Shown here in pieces: positions 1 to 8,244 of a stretch of 64,000 bases of DNA. This DNA comes from Planctomycetota bacterium (lineage in GTDB: Bacteria; Planctomycetota; J058). The stretch spans positions 186,001-250,000 of the forward strand of contig JAMLIC010000001.1 of assembly GCA_023954375.1 (NCBI GenBank). Direction: 5' to 3'. The notes under the pieces were generated by a model. The model worked only from the letters and a program-made list of their open reading frames with translations. It did no database searches and was not told the DNA's origin. Position 1 is the stretch's first letter. Each line of letters starts with the position of its first letter. Made by a program: the position numbers and the translations under genes.

Positions 1-95
1 GAGTCGAGGGCCGAGTCGCCGTTCGGCGACACCCGCCCTGCCGCGCTCGCGGCATCGGGCTTGCGCATGCCGCCGGTCGAGGCAGCAGCTCGTGA
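1..95 (+). CDS. Possible 3' end of an upstream element gene (partial)
   Basis: A reading frame is open from the window edge to a TGA at 93-95. That TGA overlaps the GTG start of the integrase as GTGA, the same stop/start overlap used by many gene pairs in this window. Only about 30 residues are visible, rich in Arg, Ala and Gly, and no domain can be recognised. By position it could be an excisionase or DNA-binding protein of the integrated element, but that is inference. The integrase frame is also open to the window edge, so the overlap may be chance. Confidence 0.25.
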   Translation, partial: VEGRVAVRRHPPCRARGIGLAHAAGRGSSS

Positions 96-1645
96 CCGAC
101 GAAAGCACCCCCAAGAAGCCCGGCCGGCGAGGCGCCGCTCAGCGGAAGCGCAGCCTCGCGGGCACCCACCTCTTCCTCAAGGACGGCGTCTACGTGTGGC
201 GGCGCGTCGACCCGATCACCGGGCGCCGCGTGCCGCGCACCACGGGGACGAGCAACCTGGAGATCGCCCTCAGGAAGGCCGCCGAGTTCGAGGCCGAACA
301 CGAGCGGCGCAAGGCAGGGCTGCCCTCGCTGGACGGGTGGAAGAGGGATCTGGGCGCCCTGGCCGCCGAGTGGATCCAGCAGCAGGACCGCGAGGGCCAG
401 ATCACGGCGGGCGTGCTGAAGGCGCGGGCCTTCCGGATCCGCCGGGCCCTGGACGCGCTCTCGCTTCGCACGCCGGCGGACCTCGCGGACGTCGCCCGAC
501 TGCACGACCGGGTCATGAAGCTCGAGGGCACGAAGGTCGGCCGGGTCGTGGCGACCAAGCGGCACCTGCGGGAGGCCTGGCAGGAGCCGCTGAAAATGCT
601 GAGCGCCTGGCTGGCCGAGAACGGCCGCGTCCTCGACCGGGACCCGCTGGCGGCCTGGAGGGCGATCCCCAAGCAGGGAGCGCCCGGCCGGTCCCGGACG
701 CGCCGGTCCCTGCTGCCAGACGAGTTCGCCCGCGCCCTCGTCGCCTCGGACTGGCTGGACGCGATCCGCGGGCGCAAGCGTCCGTCCCGTGTCGTCTGGA
801 CCGTGGCCCTGATCTCGGCGGCCCGGGAAGGGGCGCTGGCCTCCCGTGACGTCGCGCACTTCGACCGCGAGCACGCCCGGATCGACTTCGGCGACGACGT
901 CGGAAACAAGCGGCGCGGGGCCGGCTGCCTCGATCCCAAGACGACGAGCGAGCTGGACGCCTATCTGGACGGCCGGCGGGAGGGACCGCTCCTCCTGAGC
1001 CCCGACGGCGCCCGGGTGCGCAAGAAGGGGCTGCTCGACGGCTGGCGTGAGGCCGTGGGTCTCGGGATCGTCTGGGAGCTCTGGCCTCCCACGCACCCCT
1101 GGAACGTGGACACGGCCTATCTGGTCTCCCAGGCCCTGCTCACCGGGCGACCGCCCGTGAACAAGGGCGGCAATCCGCGCCTGGTCAAGGAAGCCACCCG
1201 CCTGGCGCGAGCCGCCCGCGAGCGGGAGGTCCTCGCGCTCGCGGCCACCCTGCGCGAGGCGTGGGAGGCGCGCATGGTCGGCGTGGACATGCACGCCCTC
1301 CGCAAGACGCACCGCACCTGGGCCCTGGCCGCCGGGGTCCAGGAGGTGCTGATCGACAAGCAGCTCGGCCACGCGCCTCAGGCCACCCGGGAGAGCATGG
1401 ACCTCCTGCGGGTCGTGGCGGGGAGCCGCACGGGACGGGCCCACTACCTGGACATGCGATCCGCCTTGCTGGACGCGAGCCGGTCGGCCGAGGCGGTGAG
1501 GGCGCTCCTGGACGAGGCCATGCAGCGCGTCGTCGTCACGGGCGCGGTGGCGGCCGGGGGCGGGTCGTCCGGCGGGCCGGAGACCTGCGCGGAGCCCGTG
1601 GCTCCGAAAATGGCTCCGGCCCCGGCCGACACGGTGGGCGCCTAA
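92..1645 (+). CDS. Tyrosine recombinase / phage-type integrase
   Basis: A 517-residue site-specific tyrosine recombinase, the kind that inserts and excises prophages, ICEs and genomic islands. The catalytic set is visible: R245 in the AAREGAL box, H401-A-L-R404 in the HxxR box, H427 in LGHAP, and the nucleophile Y452 in the AHYLDM segment. The N-terminal part (about 25-200) is basic and resembles an arm-binding plus core-binding region. About 60 extra residues lie between the first Arg box and HxxR. The C-terminal tail after about residue 480 is Ala/Gly rich. The start is GTG at 92, preceded by a weak GAGG. The gene runs directly toward the 3' end of a tRNA-Pro gene, the classic position of an integrase beside its tRNA attachment site, so the element it serves should extend left of the window. 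Confidence 0.9.
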   Translation: MTDESTPKKPGRRGAAQRKRSLAGTHLFLKDGVYVWRRVDPITGRRVPRTTGTSNLEIALRKAAEFEAEHERRKAGLPSLDGWKRDLGALAAEWIQQQDREGQITAGVLKARAFRIRRALDALSLRTPADLADVARLHDRVMKLEGTKVGRVVATKRHLREAWQEPLKMLSAWLAENGRVLDRDPLAAWRAIPKQGAPGRSRTRRSLLPDEFARALVASDWLDAIRGRKRPSRVVWTVALISAAREGALASRDVAHFDREHARIDFGDDVGNKRRGAGCLDPKTTSELDAYLDGRREGPLLLSPDGARVRKKGLLDGWREAVGLGIVWELWPPTHPWNVDTAYLVSQALLTGRPPVNKGGNPRLVKEATRLARAAREREVLALAATLREAWEARMVGVDMHALRKTHRTWALAAGVQEVLIDKQLGHAPQATRESMDLLRVVAGSRTGRAHYLDMRSALLDASRSAEAVRALLDEAMQRVVVTGAVAAGGGSSGGPETCAEPVAPKMAPAPADTVGA

Positions 1646-1648
1646 AGA

Positions 1649-1684
1649 AGAAGGCCCGGAAGCTGTTCTGCTTCCGGGCCTTCT
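1649..1684. terminator. Bidirectional intrinsic terminator between integrase and tRNA-Pro
   Basis: A perfect 14-bp inverted repeat (1649-1662 with 1671-1684) encloses an 8-nt loop. It begins three bases after the integrase stop and lies just beyond the 3' end of the convergent tRNA-Pro gene. On the minus strand it is followed by a short T-rich stretch (CTTCTTT), so it probably ends the tRNA transcript as well as the integrase mRNA. Confidence 0.8.
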
Positions 1685-1688
1685 GTTC

Positions 1689-1763
1689 TCGGGGCGACAG
1701 GATTTGAACCTGCGACTTCTGCGTCCCGAACGCAGCGCTCTAGCCAGGCTGAGCCACGCCCCG
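1689..1763 (-). tRNA. tRNA-Pro (anticodon CGG)
   Basis: Read on the minus strand this folds as a complete cloverleaf. The acceptor stem CGGGGCG (1763-1757) pairs with CGCCCCG (1696-1690). The anticodon stem CTGCG/CGCAG encloses the loop TTCGGGA, giving anticodon CGG, which reads CCG (Pro). The T arm carries GGTTCAAATCC. The discriminator base is A, and CCA is not encoded (the next bases are GAA), so it must be added after transcription. It is the likely attachment site for the neighbouring recombinase. Confidence 0.95.
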
Positions 1764-1818
1764 TGAGGGGAGGACTGTAAACGGGCGCCGGGGGGCTGTC
1801 AATCCACCCGCCCAGGGA

Positions 1819-2520
1819 TCAGGAGCAGCGGCGGATGACGCCGACGACGACGCCGCGGACCTCGAGCTTGTCGGTGTAGATCGGCTTGAGCGAGGAGTTG
1901 GCGGGCTCGAGCTTGAAGCGCTTCTTCTGCCGGTAGAAGCGCTTCAGCGTGGCCTCGTTGTTCTCGAGGATCGCGACGACCGTCTCGCCGTCGCGGGCGG
2001 TGTTGCGCCGCTCGACGAGGACGTAGTCGCCGTCGCAGATCCCGTCCTCGATCATCGAGTCGCCCTTGACCCGCAGCAGGTAGTTGGCCCGGTCGAGCTG
2101 GCAGATGTCCGCGAGGTCGACGAGTTCGCGCTGCTCGACCGCCTCGAGCGGCTTGCCGGCGGCGATCTCGCCGAGCAGCGGGAGCATGGAGCCGGAGCGC
2201 TGCTGGGCGCCGGAGTCGAGCTGCGGCTCCTCGCCCTCGGCGCCTTCGGGCGGGTCCTCGACCCCCACGTAGCGCGACTGCTCCTCGAGCGTCCGCTCGA
2301 GCTCGCGGAGCATGCGGCGAGTGAGGCGGGTCGAGCGCGAGAGGAAGGGCTCCTTCTCCAGGGCCCCCTTCTTCTCGAGCTGAGCGATGTGCTCGTGGAC
2401 CGTGACCTTCGAGATCCCCAGCTCGGTGGCGATCTCGGCCAGGGTCGGCGCCAGACCGCGGCGCTTCCGGTACTTCCAGATGAACTTGATGATTTCGTGC
2501 TGGCGCGCGGTCAGGTTCAC
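1819..2520 (-). CDS. lexA: LexA repressor of the SOS response
   Basis: A 233-residue LexA. The N-terminal winged helix-turn-helix (about 1-70) has the typical NLTARQHEIIKFI opening and a recognition helix around ELGISKVTVHEHI. The C-terminal S24 peptidase-like domain carries the A121-G122 self-cleavage site, the nucleophile S155 in GDSM and the general base K193 in ATLKRF. RecA-stimulated self-cleavage would derepress SOS genes. I chose GTG at 2520 because it matches the normal LexA N-terminus and has AGGGGG about 11 nt upstream. A longer frame to 2592 would add residues unlike the family. The acidic linker (about 85-110) is longer than in E. coli LexA. GTTC-type half sites over its promoter suggest autoregulation. 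Confidence 0.95.
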   Translation of the reverse strand: MNLTARQHEIIKFIWKYRKRRGLAPTLAEIATELGISKVTVHEHIAQLEKKGALEKEPFLSRSTRLTRRMLRELERTLEEQSRYVGVEDPPEGAEGEEPQLDSGAQQRSGSMLPLLGEIAAGKPLEAVEQRELVDLADICQLDRANYLLRVKGDSMIEDGICDGDYVLVERRNTARDGETVVAILENNEATLKRFYRQKKRFKLEPANSSLKPIYTDKLEVRGVVVGVIRRCS

Positions 2521-2577
2521 GATCTGTTCACCCCCTGGGCATGGGGGGAACCTACCAGAACAAAAGGCGAAGGGCAA
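2515..2577 (-). promoter_or_regulatory. lexA promoter with candidate LexA operators
   Basis: On the minus strand TTGCCC (2577-2572) and TAGGTT (2554-2549) form a -35/-10 pair with a 17-bp spacer. Two tandem half-site pairs overlap it. GTTC-N7-GTTC is on the plus strand at 2515-2529, across the lexA start codon. GTTC-N6-GTTC is on the minus strand at 2561-2548, across the spacer and -10. GTTC-N7-GTTC is the known alphaproteobacterial LexA box. Its use here is inferred from sequence only. Confidence 0.5.
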
Positions 2578-2600
2578 CCTGACTCTGGTCATGACACGAA

Positions 2601-2635
2601 GTCGCCCCGACGGCCTGCGTGGCCGCCGGGGCGAC
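2601..2635 (-). terminator. Stem-loop downstream of the 2675-3763 gene
   Basis: A 15-bp inverted repeat with one mismatch (2601-2615 with 2621-2635) and a 5-nt loop TGCGT. It lies between the end of the secreted-protein gene and the lexA promoter, where a terminator would insulate lexA. There is no strong U tract. Confidence 0.5.
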
Positions 2636-2674
2636 GTGGACGATCGGACACCCGCCTCGGCGGCGGGCGACGGG

Positions 2675-3763
2675 CTAGAAGCGGCCGCCGCCCTGGCCGG
2701 CCGGCGCCGAGTCGGCGCGGACGTAGCGCAGGGTGAGCACGACGTCCTGCTTCATCTTCGCGTTCTTCCCCTCGGGGCCCATCATGCCCGCGATCATGGG
2801 CGGGAGCGGCCCCTCCATGTCGATCCGGTGGACCGCCTCCGAGTCGATGATCCGCCCGGCGGCGGCGTCGAACGACACACGGCCGCTCACCTCCTTGCGC
2901 TTGACCTCGAGCTTCTCCGTCATCTGGCGCTGCATCTCGCGCGCCATCTGCTCGCGCGGGTCGTCCGAGCCGCGGCCCTGGTCACGGCGCATCTGGATCT
3001 CGTCGGCCGCCTGCCAGGCGAGCCGGACCGCCGAGCCCGCGCCGCCCCGGTGCGTGAACCGACCGGTGAAGCTCAGCGTGCCCAGCGACGGGATCGTCTC
3101 CGCGATCGGGCGGTCCCACGTGTCGCCCTCCTTCGCCGCGCCCTCCTCGGGCAGCACGTGGTTCAGGACGTCGAGGGCGGTCTTCATCGCCTCGTCCGCG
3201 AACACGACGACCGCCTGCGCGGTCAGCATGGCCGGGTCCATGCCCATCCCCATGCCCATCCCGCCCATGCCGCCGCCGCCCTGCTGCTTGGCCGCCTTCT
3301 CCTCGAGCGTGGCCATCATGCGGTCACGGATCGCATCGGCGCCGGTCACCTCGACGACCTGGCCCGTGGTCTTCATCTTGATCTCGAAGCTCTTGCCGAT
3401 CGCCTCGCGGATCCACGCGAACGGGCTGCTCTCGTCGTGCGCCGCCGTCGAGTCGTAGTCCATCTCGCCGAACGGCCCCAGGCCCACGCGCGCGCGGACC
3501 CCCGCGATCGTCGCCTCGATCGTGGCCACGCCGGCGTCGACCCCCTTGACCCGCTGATCGAGCGCGCACTCGACCTCGAGCGCCTGCGGCATCTCCTGCC
3601 CGCCCAGGTTCATCTTCTGGTCGAGCGCCCAGGTGAGCTTGTAGCGGAGCTGGTCGCCCGCCTTGAGCTGCAGGCCCAGCCCCGCGCGCTCGGCGGTCTG
3701 CGCCAGGGCCGAGGGCGCCACGAGGCCCACGAGGGCCAGGGCCAGGGAAGCGGTTCGAAGCAT
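2675..3763 (-). CDS. Secreted protein of unknown function (DUF6263-like)
   Basis: A 362-residue exported protein. The start is ATG at 3763, with GGAGGA six bases upstream. The N-terminus (LRTASLALALVGLVAPSALA) is a signal peptide with an ALAQ cleavage site, so the product is periplasmic or cell-surface. The mature part opens with LKAGDQLRYKLTW and ends in a segment containing VVLTLRYVRAD. It has a Met/Gly-rich insert around GGMGMGMGM. The layout resembles exported DUF6263-type proteins known mainly from Planctomycetes and Bacteroidetes, but I could not search, and no enzymatic motif is visible. It is transcribed away from the divergent lysC. Confidence 0.75.
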   Translation of the reverse strand: MLRTASLALALVGLVAPSALAQTAERAGLGLQLKAGDQLRYKLTWALDQKMNLGGQEMPQALEVECALDQRVKGVDAGVATIEATIAGVRARVGLGPFGEMDYDSTAAHDESSPFAWIREAIGKSFEIKMKTTGQVVEVTGADAIRDRMMATLEEKAAKQQGGGGMGGMGMGMGMDPAMLTAQAVVVFADEAMKTALDVLNHVLPEEGAAKEGDTWDRPIAETIPSLGTLSFTGRFTHRGGAGSAVRLAWQAADEIQMRRDQGRGSDDPREQMAREMQRQMTEKLEVKRKEVSGRVSFDAAAGRIIDSEAVHRIDMEGPLPPMIAGMMGPEGKNAKMKQDVVLTLRYVRADSAPAGQGGGRF

Positions 3764-3918
3764 GGAGGTCCTCCGGTCGGTCGCCGCGGGCGCCTCGCCC
3801 GCGCGCGACCCAGTGGCTACGGGCGGCGAGGCGCCGCGTTTGCGCGCCCCCCCGCCCAGGGCGGCGGATTCTACCCGGGCGGCGCGCCGGCGTGCTTCCC
3901 GTCCCCGGGGGCCTCTGT

Positions 3919-3924
3919 TAGCGT
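3919..3924 (+). promoter_or_regulatory. -10 element TAGCGT of lysC, leaderless
   Basis: TAGCGT ends 8 nt before the GTG start of lysC. No Shine-Dalgarno sequence lies between, so transcription probably begins at or next to the start codon. Confidence 0.5.
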
Positions 3925-3932
3925 CTCGCCCC

Positions 3933-5306
3933 GTGAAGGTCATGAAGTTCGGCGGGTCGTGCCTGCAGTCCCGGGAGGGGCTCCTGCGCATGACCGAGCT
4001 GATCCGGCGTGAGCCCCGCCCCATCATCATCGTGCTCTCCGCCCTCAAGGGCGTGACCGACACCCTCCTGGCGCTCACCGAGGAGGCCGGGCGCGGCGGC
4101 GCGCCGGACACGGGCCCCCTGCGCCGCCGGCACGGCGAGGTGCTCGAGGTGCTCCGGGGCGCCCCCCGGGCGACGGCGGAGCGCGAGACGGGCGCCCTCC
4201 TCGACGAGCTCGAGCGGACGCTCGGCGGGATCGCCGCCGTGGGCGAGGTTCCGGAGCGCACCCGCGACCGCGTGCTCGGGCTCGGCGAGCGCCTGTCGGT
4301 GGTGCTGGCCCGCGCGCACCTCGACCAGGAGGGGATCCCGGCGGAGCTCCTCGTCGGCGGCGCCGCCGGCGTCGTGACGACCGACGAGCCCGGCGACGCG
4401 CGCCTCCTGCCGAGGGCGGCGGACGCCATGCGCGCCCGGTTCGCGCGCGACCGCGACGTCGTCTACGTCGTGCCGGGCTTCGTCGGCCAGGACGAGGCCG
4501 GCCGCTGGACCACGCTCGGCCGCGGCGGCTCGGACACGACCGCCACCGCGCTCGCCGCCGCCCTCGGCGGCGTGGCGATCCTGTGGAAGGACACCACGGG
4601 CCTCCTCACGGCCGACCCGCGCGTCGTCGACGACCCGCTCGTGATCGAGCGCGCGCACTACCTCGACGCGCTGGAGCTCGCCCACTACGGGCTCCCGGCG
4701 ATCGCCGAGAAGGCGATCCACCCGGCCCGGCGCGCCGGCGTGACGATCGAGATCCGCTCCTTCCTCGACGGGGCGGCCCCCTCCCTCATAGGCGACGTCG
4801 ACACGACCCGCCTGGCGATCACCTGCGTCCCCGAGGTCGTCATGATCGACCTGCGCGACCCGGGCGAGGACCTCTCCCAGGAGCGGCCCGACGCCCCGGA
4901 GCCCGGCCCCGGGCGGGTCCTGCACGGGATCGCGCGCTTCCTCGACGCCCTGGCCGAGGCGGGCGTCCTGCCGCTCGTGTTCACCGAGGCGTCGCCGGCC
5001 GGCGAGGCGACGGTCGCGATCAAGGCCAAGCACCGGGCGGCGGTCGAGCGGGCGCTCGCGCGCCTGCGCGGCGGCCTCGACGCGCAGGTGCGCGACGGCT
5101 ACGCCGCCGTGTCGCTCATCGGCTCGGGCATGCGCGGCCGGATCGGCTTCGCCGCGTCGGTCTTCGCCTGCCTGGCCGCCGAGGGGATCAACATCGACGC
5201 GATCGCCCAGACCGCGTCCGAGCGCAACATCTCGGTCATCGTGGCCCGCGAGCAGGCGCACGCGGCCGTGCGGGCCCTGCATCGCCGGTTCGTGACCGAG
5301 GGTTAG
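3933..5306 (+). CDS. lysC: Aspartate kinase
   Basis: A 457-residue monofunctional aspartokinase that phosphorylates aspartate in the first step toward lysine, threonine and methionine. The N-terminus has the KFGGS box. The central part carries the nucleotide-binding segment GRGGSDTTATALAAAL followed by WKDTTGLLTADPR, typical of the family. The C-terminal region (from about 300) holds paired ACT domains, including the INIDAIAQTASERNISVIV segment, which normally bind lysine or threonine as feedback inhibitors. The start is GTG 3933; an in-frame ATG at 3942 is possible. The gene converges on hom-thrC and its TAG overlaps the thrC TAA by 4 nt, grouping the early threonine pathway here. Confidence 0.93.
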   Translation: MKVMKFGGSCLQSREGLLRMTELIRREPRPIIIVLSALKGVTDTLLALTEEAGRGGAPDTGPLRRRHGEVLEVLRGAPRATAERETGALLDELERTLGGIAAVGEVPERTRDRVLGLGERLSVVLARAHLDQEGIPAELLVGGAAGVVTTDEPGDARLLPRAADAMRARFARDRDVVYVVPGFVGQDEAGRWTTLGRGGSDTTATALAAALGGVAILWKDTTGLLTADPRVVDDPLVIERAHYLDALELAHYGLPAIAEKAIHPARRAGVTIEIRSFLDGAAPSLIGDVDTTRLAITCVPEVVMIDLRDPGEDLSQERPDAPEPGPGRVLHGIARFLDALAEAGVLPLVFTEASPAGEATVAIKAKHRAAVERALARLRGGLDAQVRDGYAAVSLIGSGMRGRIGFAASVFACLAAEGINIDAIAQTASERNISVIVAREQAHAAVRALHRRFVTEG

Positions 5307-6556
5307 ACCAGCCCCTCGAGCGCCCGCCCGATCGCCTCGAGCGTCCCGTCGACGACCACCTGCCCGCGCTCGCGGTGGACCTCGATCGTCGTCTCGGGGT
5401 CCTTCAGCAGGTGCCCGGTGAGGACCGCGACCACGCGCGCGTCGCGCGCCACGCGCCCCTCGGCCACCAGCCGCCTCAGCCCCGCGACCGACGCGGCGGA
5501 GGCGGGCTCGCAGCCGACGCCGGCCCGGTCGATCTCCGCCTTCGCCGCCAGGAGCTCCGCGTCGCTCACGGCCAGCGCCGCCCCGTCGAGCGCCTGCACC
5601 TCGCGCCGCGCCTTCTCCCACGAGCGCGGCGCGCCGATGCGGATCGCCGTGGCGACCGTCTCCGGCCTGGGCTCCGGGACAAGCTCGCCCCGCGGGTCGC
5701 GCATGTGGCGCGCGAACGGCGCCGCCCCCTCGGCCTGGACGCCCGCGATCCGCGGCAGGCGGTCGATCAGCCCCGCCCTGCGCGCCTCGCGCAGCCCCTT
5801 GCCGAGCGCCGAGATGTTGCCCAGGTTCCCCGACGGCAGCACGACCCAGTCCGGCGGCGACCAGCCCAGGTCGTCGAGCACCTCGAGGGCGATCGCCTTC
5901 TGCCCCTCGATCCGCCACGGGTTGATCGAGTTGAGGAGCCCGAGGCCGAACGCCCGCGCCGCCTCGTCGACGAGCGTCATCGCCGCGTCGAAGCTGCCGC
6001 GCACGGCCAGCACCCGCGCCCCGTGCGCCACGGTCTGCGCCAGCTTGCCGAGCGCCACCTTGCCCTCGGGCACGAACACCACGCACGGCGCGCCGGCCAG
6101 CGCCGCGTAGGAGGCGAGCGAGGCCGACGTGTTGCCGGTCGACGCGCAGGCGAGCACGCGCGCGCCCTCGCGCAGGGCGGCGGTGACGCCGACGCACATC
6201 CCGCGGTCCTTGAACGACCCCGTGGGGTTCTCGCCCTCGTGCTTGAGCCACAGGGCGCCCCGGTCGAGCCCGACCCAGGCGGCGAGCCTCGGCGCGGGGT
6301 AGAGCCCGGTGTTGCCCTCGCCGCGGGCGACGATCGCCTCGACCGGCAGGCCAGGCGCGACCAGCTCGCGGTAGCGCCAGACGCCGCTCCGGTCCTCGGG
6401 CGCCCGCGACGCCCGCCGCGCGGCGAAGAGCGCCTTCAGCGCCTCGCCCTCGAGCGCCGGCGCCGCCGGGCGCACCTCGAGCAGGCCGCCGCAGGGGCAC
6501 GCGAGCGCCCCGGGCGCGGCGGCGGCGTCGCAGCGCACGCAGGCGAGCGGCGCCAT
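5303..6556 (-). CDS. thrC: Threonine synthase
   Basis: A 417-residue PLP enzyme that converts O-phosphohomoserine to threonine. An N-terminal zinc-ribbon-like segment has C6, C9, C20 and C22. The PLP lysine is K116 in ENPTGSFKDRG. A Gly-rich phosphate-binding segment (PSGNLGN) lies in the middle. The ATG at 6556 overlaps the TGA of hom by one base (TGATG), implying translational coupling. Its TAA overlaps the stop of convergent lysC. No homoserine kinase gene is present in the window, so that step must be encoded elsewhere. Confidence 0.95.
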   Translation of the reverse strand: MAPLACVRCDAAAAPGALACPCGGLLEVRPAAPALEGEALKALFAARRASRAPEDRSGVWRYRELVAPGLPVEAIVARGEGNTGLYPAPRLAAWVGLDRGALWLKHEGENPTGSFKDRGMCVGVTAALREGARVLACASTGNTSASLASYAALAGAPCVVFVPEGKVALGKLAQTVAHGARVLAVRGSFDAAMTLVDEAARAFGLGLLNSINPWRIEGQKAIALEVLDDLGWSPPDWVVLPSGNLGNISALGKGLREARRAGLIDRLPRIAGVQAEGAAPFARHMRDPRGELVPEPRPETVATAIRIGAPRSWEKARREVQALDGAALAVSDAELLAAKAEIDRAGVGCEPASAASVAGLRRLVAEGRVARDARVVAVLTGHLLKDPETTIEVHRERGQVVVDGTLEAIGRALEGLV

Positions 6557-7584
6557 CAGCCCCGCCCCCACGCCAGGACCTCGATCAGGTGGTTGAGGTT
6601 GCCGAGGACGCGGCTGGCCGTCTCGTCGGCGCCGGCGCCGGGGCCGCGCAGGAACAGCTCCATGCGCGTGTCGTTCATCAGCCCCTCGAGCTTCACCGCG
6701 TTCTGAAAGCCGTCGACCTGCGCGAACGGGTCGGTCGCCGCGAGCACCCGCGGGCCGACGCGCGCGCGGCCGCCGTCGCCGTCGCGCACGACCTCGCCCA
6801 CGAGCTTGAGCTTCTGCCCGCGCGCCGCGAGGTCGGCGACGAGCCCGGGCGTGACGCCGACGATCCCCTTCGAGAGGCCGAGGTCGGGCGCCCCGACGAG
6901 CTCCGCGTCCGTCGCGCCGATCAGCTCGCCCGTGAGGTGCCGCGTCAGGCCGACCAGCTTCACCGCCACGTCGAGCCCCTCGAGGTCGTAGCGCCAGTTG
7001 CGCTCGGCGAAGCCGCGGGCGATCGCCTCCTGCAGGGCCGGCTCGAACTCGACCCCCTCGGAGAGGCGCTGGAGCATGAAGTTGGTCGTGCCGTTGAGCA
7101 CGCCCTCGATGCGCGTGACCTTCATCCCCAGCCCCGTGACCATCTCCGTGGCCGGGATCCCGGCGAGCGTCGCCGCGTGGTCGAGGAAGGGCGTGCGGCG
7201 CGCCCGGGCGAGGGTCTCCCGCAGGACCTCCCGCGAGCGCTGGTGGCTCTTGGCCGCCGTGACCACGGGGATCCGGCGGTTCAGCGCGGCGACCACGTCG
7301 GGCACGGCCGGCGCCCCGTGCTCCAGGTCGGTGGGCGTCAGCTCGACGTGAACGTCGGGCTGGGCCTGGTCGAGGAGCCGCCCGACGTCGTCCTCCTGCC
7401 TCGGGGCGTCGTAGTCGCGCGCCGCCTTGCGCCGCAGGACGTCGCCGGGGTCGAGACCCTCCCCGGTGAACACCCCCTGGCCGTCGGCCACCAGGACCAG
7501 CCGCGGGGCGCCCCGGACCCGGTCGAACGACCGGAGGAGCGCCCGCCCAACGTGACCGAGCCCGAACACCGCGATCCGCGTCAT
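6556..7584 (-). CDS. hom: Homoserine dehydrogenase
   Basis: A 342-residue enzyme that reduces aspartate semialdehyde to homoserine. The N-terminal NAD(P)-binding motif is GLGHVG. The catalytic domain has GVLNGTTNFML and the signature DLEGLDVAVKLVGL. The C-terminal ACT regulatory domain of many longer homologues (about 430 residues) is absent, so feedback control probably acts at aspartate kinase. The start is ATG 7584, where homology begins; the frame runs further upstream without family character. It forms a coupled two-gene operon with thrC. Confidence 0.93.
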   Translation of the reverse strand: MTRIAVFGLGHVGRALLRSFDRVRGAPRLVLVADGQGVFTGEGLDPGDVLRRKAARDYDAPRQEDDVGRLLDQAQPDVHVELTPTDLEHGAPAVPDVVAALNRRIPVVTAAKSHQRSREVLRETLARARRTPFLDHAATLAGIPATEMVTGLGMKVTRIEGVLNGTTNFMLQRLSEGVEFEPALQEAIARGFAERNWRYDLEGLDVAVKLVGLTRHLTGELIGATDAELVGAPDLGLSKGIVGVTPGLVADLAARGQKLKLVGEVVRDGDGGRARVGPRVLAATDPFAQVDGFQNAVKLEGLMNDTRMELFLRGPGAGADETASRVLGNLNHLIEVLAWGRG

Positions 7585-7921
7585 GGGGGGCCACTCTACC
7601 GCAACCCTGCGGCCCGACCCACGTTGCGTCGACCTGCGGGACCGCCCCCGCGACCCGGGTGAATTCCCCGTCAACCTGCGTCGCGTCCCGACCGAAGAGT
7701 GTCAGGGGCGTGACTGCTCCGATGAATGATCGCGACGCCGGTGCCGTTCTCCATGGTGCGAGGAGCGACACGGGGCGGCGCGGGCAGCGTCCCGTCCTGG
7801 ACCGACCGCGTCACACGGGGTGCACCAGGTCGGACAGGTGACGGCTCCATAACCCTCGTGCGCTCGTTGCGGCGGCGCTGGTCTCGCGTTTGCGAAGTTC
7901 CGGGGAGAGAGGCCCGACGTC
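7585..7921. other. Intergenic region between hom and a small + strand ORF
   Basis: This 337-base divergent spacer holds the hom -10 element near its left end and the GGGGAGAGAGG ribosome binding site of the next gene at its right end. Short ORFs exist on both strands, but none has the expected third-position G/C bias together with a start site. I see no RNA gene or repeat in it. Confidence 0.4.
7593..7598 (-). promoter_or_regulatory. -10 element TAGAGT of hom-thrC, leaderless
   Basis: On the minus strand TAGAGT ends 8 nt before the hom ATG, with only a C-run between, giving essentially no 5' leader. Confidence 0.5.
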
Positions 7922-8107
7922 ATGCGGTTCGAAGTCCAGAACGCGCTCCGTGGACTCGACGAGAAGACCCCCGGGTACTTCCTCCAGGAGATCTTCCACC
8001 ACGGGGACCTGAAGGTCCGGACCGAGGCGCGCAAGACCTTGACCGACCTCGACTCCCGGCGGAAGACGGCCCGGATCCTGCGGGAGATGCTCCGGATCAC
8101 CCCCTGA
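7922..8107 (+). CDS. Small conserved-looking protein, unknown function
   Basis: A 61-residue charged protein starting with ATG, with AGAGAGG about 10 nt upstream. Nearly every codon ends in G or C, which supports real coding over the overlapping antisense ORFs. The sequence is helical and basic toward the C-terminus (KTARILREMLRITP), with an aromatic core GYFLQEIFHHGDL. No domain is recognised. It stands alone between hom and the acyltransferase gene. Confidence 0.6.
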   Translation: MRFEVQNALRGLDEKTPGYFLQEIFHHGDLKVRTEARKTLTDLDSRRKTARILREMLRITP

Positions 8108-8244
8108 CCTTCGCGAGCGCATCAATCAGCGTCCCGGACTGGCACGCCTGGCCCGTCCCACACGCTGCGCTCTTGGCAGGTTGAACACGCAGCTCGGCGG
8201 GTGATCGTCGGCCCCTCGCCTGCCTGCCGGATCGCCGGCATCAT

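Noticed and set aside
7659..7841. Small ORF in the hom upstream spacer
   Set aside because: It overlaps the promoter region, lacks a ribosome binding site and has no third-position G/C bias.
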